From Lentisphaerota bacterium (lineage in GTDB: Bacteria > Verrucomicrobiota > Kiritimatiellia > RFP12 > UBA1067), in the NCBI GenBank assembly GCA_022839525.1, contig JALHET010000067.1, forward strand, positions 1 to 8,863: 8,863 nt of DNA, given 5' to 3'. Each line of letters starts with the position of its first letter. The stretch's first letter is position 1. The position numbers were made by a program, and so were the translations under genes. The notes under the pieces were generated by a model that was given only the letters and a program-made list of their open reading frames with translations, did not search any database and was not told the origin of the DNA. Shown piece by piece: positions 6,220 to 8,863 of this stretch.

Positions 6220-6996
6220 CTACAGGTCGACATCCACCGGCATGTGCTGGGCCGTGCAACCGCCATCCACCACCAGCCGCTCACCGCAGATATTGCGCGA
6301 TGCGTCCGACGCCATAAACGCCACGGCCTGTGCGATATCGTCCGCCGTCGCCTCTGCCCCGAGCGGCGTATTCAGGCGCCGTCGCCCCATTGTCTCCCTG
6401 GAAAGCTTCGCCCACCGGTCCGTGAAAATGTAACCCGGCGCGACCATATTCACGCGGATGCCCTTAGGCGCAAGATCAAGCGCCATCGACCGCGTCAGCG
6501 CATCAATGCCACCCTTGCTCGACACATACGCCGTACGGTTGCGGATCGCCCGCATCGAGACATTCGACCCGAGGTTCACGATCACGCCGCGGCTCTCCTG
6601 TTTTAACATCATTTTCACCGCTTCCTGCGAAACCTGAAACGTACCCAACAGATTGGTCTTGATCACCGCTAGAAAGTACTCCGGATCCATCTCCTCAAAC
6701 GCGGGGCCGATACCCTGATTACAGGCGTTGTTTACCAGAATGTCAATCCGCCCAAACTTTTCCCCGATCACCTTGAACATCGCCCGCACCTGCGCGGTGT
6801 CGGCGATGTCCGCCGGCGTCTCCGTAAAGCCCGTCAACCCCATCGCCCTCAACTCGGCCGCGCCCTTCGCCGTGCTCTCCGGCGACGAACTGCAGACGCA
6901 AACCTTTGCGCCCTCGCGGATGAAGAGGGCGGCGATTCCCACGCCCGTGTTCCGGCTCGTACCCGTGACCAACACCACTTTGTCTTTAAAACGCAT
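6220..6996 (-). CDS. SDR family NAD(P)-dependent oxidoreductase
   Basis: This is a classical short-chain dehydrogenase of 258 residues. The cofactor motif TGTSRNTGVG (11-20) is a variant of TGxxxGxG. NNAC (89-92) stabilises the central sheet. N115, S144, Y157 and K161 (in AYVSSKGG) make up the catalytic tetrad, and APGYIFTD (186-193) follows. The end, ERLVVDGGCTAQHM, is typical of the family. It probably oxidises or reduces a hydroxyl of a sugar, sugar acid or keto acid; members beside DgoD-like dehydratases often act as sugar or gluconate-type dehydrogenases. The specificity is not visible. The open frame extends to 7317, but AAAGGAG at 7004-7010 lies 7 nt before the ATG at 6996 and the Rossmann fold starts at once (FKDKVVLVTG), so this start is chosen. 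It is the first gene of the cluster and is divergent from the HNH gene. Confidence 0.93.
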   Translation of the reverse strand: MRFKDKVVLVTGTSRNTGVGIAALFIREGAKVCVCSSSPESTAKGAAELRAMGLTGFTETPADIADTAQVRAMFKVIGEKFGRIDILVNNACNQGIGPAFEEMDPEYFLAVIKTNLLGTFQVSQEAVKMMLKQESRGVIVNLGSNVSMRAIRNRTAYVSSKGGIDALTRSMALDLAPKGIRVNMVAPGYIFTDRWAKLSRETMGRRRLNTPLGAEATADDIAQAVAFMASDASRNICGERLVVDGGCTAQHMPVDVDL

Positions 6997-7003
6997 CGTC
7001 CCT

Positions 7004-7010
7004 CTCCTTT
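7004..7010 (-). promoter_or_regulatory. Ribosome binding site that fixes the SDR start
   Basis: AAAGGAG on the minus strand is 7 nt from the ATG at 6996. The next in-frame ATG upstream (7017) contains this site within its own codons, and the longer frame beyond it runs antisense through the HNH gene, so it is not the true N terminus. Confidence 0.7.
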
Positions 7011-7037
7011 TATCCATTCCAAAGCCGCCCGGGGGCG

Positions 7038-7046
7038 TGTTATACT
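7038..7046. promoter_or_regulatory. Overlapping divergent -10 elements between the SDR and HNH genes
   Basis: The plus strand reads TGTTATACT: an extended -10 (TGN) plus TATACT at 7041-7046, matching the consensus at five of six bases. Transcription would start near 7053 and give a leader of about 38 nt before the HNH gene. On the minus strand the same bases (7039-7044) read TATAAC, also five of six, with a start near 7032 and a leader of about 35 nt before the SDR ATG. Neither strand has a good -35 at 17 nt. Overlapping symmetric -10 elements are an established source of divergent bacterial transcription. Confidence 0.45.
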
Positions 7047-7090
7047 GGTTGCCACTCATCCTGGCTCTCTGATCTTCCGGAGTTCCCGTA

Positions 7091-7507
7091 ATGAAACCGA
7101 ATAAACCGCCTTTGGACACAACCCAACGCGCCCGGATCCAAGCCGAACTGCACCGCGACATCGCGACCCGCCAAAACGGGTACCGCGAGCGGGCGTTGCG
7201 CCTTTTCCCGCACGTCTGCGCAAGTTGCGGTCGCGCGTTCGAGGGTAAACGTTTGCGCGAACTGACCGTCCACCACAAGGACCACAACCACCGCAACAAT
7301 CCCCCGGACGGCAGCAACTGGGAACTCCTCTGCCTCTACTGCCACGACCACGAACACGAGAAGAATCTGCTCGCCGGCCATTATGAAGGCGCACGCGCCC
7401 AAAAAGAATCACTCGCCCCCTCCATTTTCTCGCAATTCTCCGCGCTCGACAGCCTCCTGCCGTCCGCTCCAGAACCCCCGCCATCACAGGACAGCGGCAA
7501 CCCGTGA
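7091..7507 (+). CDS. yajD: YajD family HNH nuclease
   Basis: This 138-residue protein carries a zinc-supported HNH domain like that of E. coli YajD. Two cysteine pairs, C43/C46 (VCASCGRAF) and C81/C84 (CLYCHDHEH), frame the core. The catalytic segment is LRELTVHHKDHNHRNN (55-70), with H61, H62 and D64, followed by DGSNWELLCLYCHDHEH (73-89); both closely follow YajD. The first 30 residues are basic. The last 30 (after about 108) are serine- and proline-rich and lie outside the domain. GGAG at 7079-7082, 8 nt before the ATG, supports the start. YajD proteins are presumed DNA nucleases, but their cellular task is not established. No methylase, phage or toxin-antitoxin partner is adjacent. The gene sits between the glycoside hydrolase and the SDR genes, both on the opposite strand, and converges with the hydrolase gene 135 nt away. 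Confidence 0.92.
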   Translation: MKPNKPPLDTTQRARIQAELHRDIATRQNGYRERALRLFPHVCASCGRAFEGKRLRELTVHHKDHNHRNNPPDGSNWELLCLYCHDHEHEKNLLAGHYEGARAQKESLAPSIFSQFSALDSLLPSAPEPPPSQDSGNP

Positions 7508-7642
7508 AGCCCTGCACGGCGCGCAACCAACCCTCCACAATCCCGAGCGGCTCCGCCGTCCGCCACGCCCCGCATGTGAAGTCGGGCACTTCGATAGCCC
7601 CCCCTTCAGCCCTTTTCGATCGCCTCCCCTGTCGCTGACCGA

Positions 7643-8863
7643 TTATCTGGGCGCATCCACGAGCCACAGGCAAATCGCGTTCGGCTCCAGATTGACCGCG
7701 AGTTTTTCGAGCGCTTTGGCTTCCATCTCGACGCACCCCACCTGCTGCAATTGCCCGTCGCTCCTCTTGCCCGCCGCGAAATAGTTGCTGTGAGTCGAAT
7801 CGATCAAATACTGCCGCACCCTCAGTTTCGACTGCGCCCATTTCGCGGGCAGGTTGCGGACCGCCACACGGGCAACGGCGGATGGGCCGGGCTCCGGATG
7901 TTTTTTGTCGGGCATCGCCTGATAATTCCATACTTGGACAGCTACTCCCGTGTCGTCGAACGAGGCCATCGCATATACGCCAAGGTTCGTCGCCGCTGGT
8001 GCGATCACCGTGCCGATTTCCTTGTCCTTGTGCAGCGACCACGTTTTGACGGCTGCGCCGAACGGTGTCATGTTCAGCTCCTGCGTGAACTGCGCGTAGC
8101 ACAACTGGCGGCGCAAGTGGAAAAGCACCCAAGGGAAGACACGCAGGTTCGCGCTGTGCCGCGCATGGTACGCATACGTGGTCTCGGCGGCCGCCTGCAT
8201 GCGGTTCCGCTCGGGGTCGGGCGTCGGGTTGTCCCCCCCTCCAACCCCCACCTCGGTCATGAAGATCGGCAGGTTCCCCGGCAGACCGGCCTTCAGGAAC
8301 CGCCCCTTGAAATACTCCTCAAACGTGCCGTAGATCGACGGGTTGCGCATACTGGAGTAATCGTGGAACGACAGGAAGTCGAGCCGTTTACGGGGATCGG
8401 CATCTTGCGCATAGAGGTCGAGAAACCGGTCGATAAACTTCTTATTGAAGGAACAGGTGCATGGGCCGCCTACCAGGAGCGGCACGGCCGACTTAAGCTC
8501 GCTGTTCAACTTGCCGACAATCTCGTAAGCGGCCTGATAGAACGGGTAATACTGATCGCAGGTGAACTTGTATGCTGCTTCTGCCTCGTTGAGCACCTCG
8601 ACGTACCGAATGTTGGGATACCGTTCCTTGTAGTAGCGAAGTCCCTTTTCGAACATCTCCTTCCACATGCTCATCGGAAAGGTTCCTTTGACAACCTCGC
8701 TGTCGATGCCTATGGCGCGGATGTTCAACAGGATCTCCTCGCTGTTCCGGCTGAACGCACCAAGATAATCCTCGAATTTTTCAGTCACATAGACCCGGTT
8801 GGTCATGGCGGTTCCGTCCGGTTTGTCGACACGGTGCGCGTCCTGATAGACACGTCGGGGGAT
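7643..8863 (-). CDS. Clan GH-A glycoside hydrolase, GH39-like, 5' end outside the window
   Basis: The frame is open from the right edge to TAA at 7643-7645 (406 residues visible). An ATG at 8806 has no good ribosome binding site, and the frame continues upstream of it without a stop, so the true start lies beyond 8863. Numbering from that ATG, the features of a (beta/alpha)8 retaining hydrolase are YVEVLNEAE (68-76, with E74 as the likely acid/base after Asn), LSFHDY (145-150) and IFMTEVGVGG (181-190, with E185 as the likely nucleophile). The region after about 270 contains GVYAMASFDDTGVAVQVWNYQ (277-296), which resembles the beta-sandwich domain that follows the barrel in GH39 and related enzymes. 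GH39 members include xylosidases and iduronidases; other clan-A families are possible. The signal peptide, if present, is not visible. It probably supplies sugar to the adjacent catabolic cluster (inference). Confidence 0.8.
   Translation of the reverse strand: MPRRVYQDAHRVDKPDGTAMTNRVYVTEKFEDYLGAFSRNSEEILLNIRAIGIDSEVVKGTFPMSMWKEMFEKGLRYYKERYPNIRYVEVLNEAEAAYKFTCDQYYPFYQAAYEIVGKLNSELKSAVPLLVGGPCTCSFNKKFIDRFLDLYAQDADPRKRLDFLSFHDYSSMRNPSIYGTFEEYFKGRFLKAGLPGNLPIFMTEVGVGGGDNPTPDPERNRMQAAAETTYAYHARHSANLRVFPWVLFHLRRQLCYAQFTQELNMTPFGAAVKTWSLHKDKEIGTVIAPAATNLGVYAMASFDDTGVAVQVWNYQAMPDKKHPEPGPSAVARVAVRNLPAKWAQSKLRVRQYLIDSTHSNYFAAGKRSDGQLQQVGCVEMEAKALEKLAVNLEPNAICLWLVDAPR

Noticed and set aside
6997..7317. 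N-terminal extension of the SDR gene
   Set aside because: It runs antisense to yajD, has no family similarity, and a strong ribosome binding site marks the ATG at 6996 instead.
7091..7507. Restriction, CRISPR or phage defence role for the HNH nuclease
   Set aside because: The sequence fits the YajD family closely, and no methylase, repeat array, integrase or toxin partner lies nearby.
7578..7592. Stem-loop GAAGT-CGGGC-ACTTC between the convergent yajD and hydrolase genes
   Set aside because: The stem is only 5 bp and no T-run follows on either strand, so I do not call it a terminator.
7056..8132. Minus-strand open frame of 358 codons across the HNH gene and the end of the hydrolase gene
   Set aside because: It overlaps two well-supported genes in other frames and its composition is arginine/glycine-rich with no domain.

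Overview
This looks like a bacterial chromosome segment of high G+C content. Genes are densely packed and most have strong Shine-Dalgarno sites (AAGGAGG or GGAGG). Three things suggest a polysaccharide-degrading member of the PVC group (Kiritimatiellota, Lentisphaerota, Verrucomicrobiota or Planctomycetota): a Tat-signal Gfo/Idh/MocA oxidoreductase of the long type, the tail of a DUF4091/GH123-like protein, and a clan-A glycoside hydrolase beside sugar-acid genes. That placement is inferred from gene content; there is no rRNA or other phylogenetic marker in the window.

Layout. On the plus strand at the left edge is the C-terminal end of a DUF4091-like protein (to 163), followed by a SIMPL/DUF541 (YggE-like) envelope protein (200-940). 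Facing it on the minus strand is pcm, protein-L-isoaspartate O-methyltransferase (1025-1711). A gene-poor stretch of 485 bp (1712-2196) follows, with a plausible pcm promoter and a compact set of inverted repeats. Then comes a minus-strand cluster, read right to left: an SDR dehydrogenase (6220-6996), a spinster-like MFS transporter (4886-6139, TTG start), an enolase-superfamily sugar-acid dehydratase (3685-4857) and a Tat-exported Gfo/Idh/MocA oxidoreductase (2197-3612). To its right a YajD-type HNH nuclease gene (7091-7507) is transcribed divergently. At the right edge is a GH39-like glycoside hydrolase on the minus strand (7643 to beyond 8863) whose start lies outside the window.

How the genes fit together. 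The four-gene minus-strand cluster has gaps of 80, 28 and 72 nt and reads as an operon for taking up and oxidising a sugar or sugar acid. The MFS protein would import the compound, the SDR would oxidise or isomerise it, and the dehydratase would convert an aldonate to a 2-keto-3-deoxy acid. The Gfo/Idh/MocA protein would act on a sugar or glycoside outside the cytoplasm. The GH39-like enzyme could release the substrate. No aldolase, kinase, lactonase or regulator is present here, so the substrate is not determined.

No mobile element, CRISPR array, tRNA or rRNA was seen. The most unusual signals are non-coding: a TGTTATACT motif in the SDR/yajD intergenic region that can be read as a -10 box on both strands, interlocked inverted repeats near 2000-2031, and a 17-bp-period GGAGGCGCAGAG-type repeat between the SDR and MFS genes. 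I do not see a clearly new multi-gene system.
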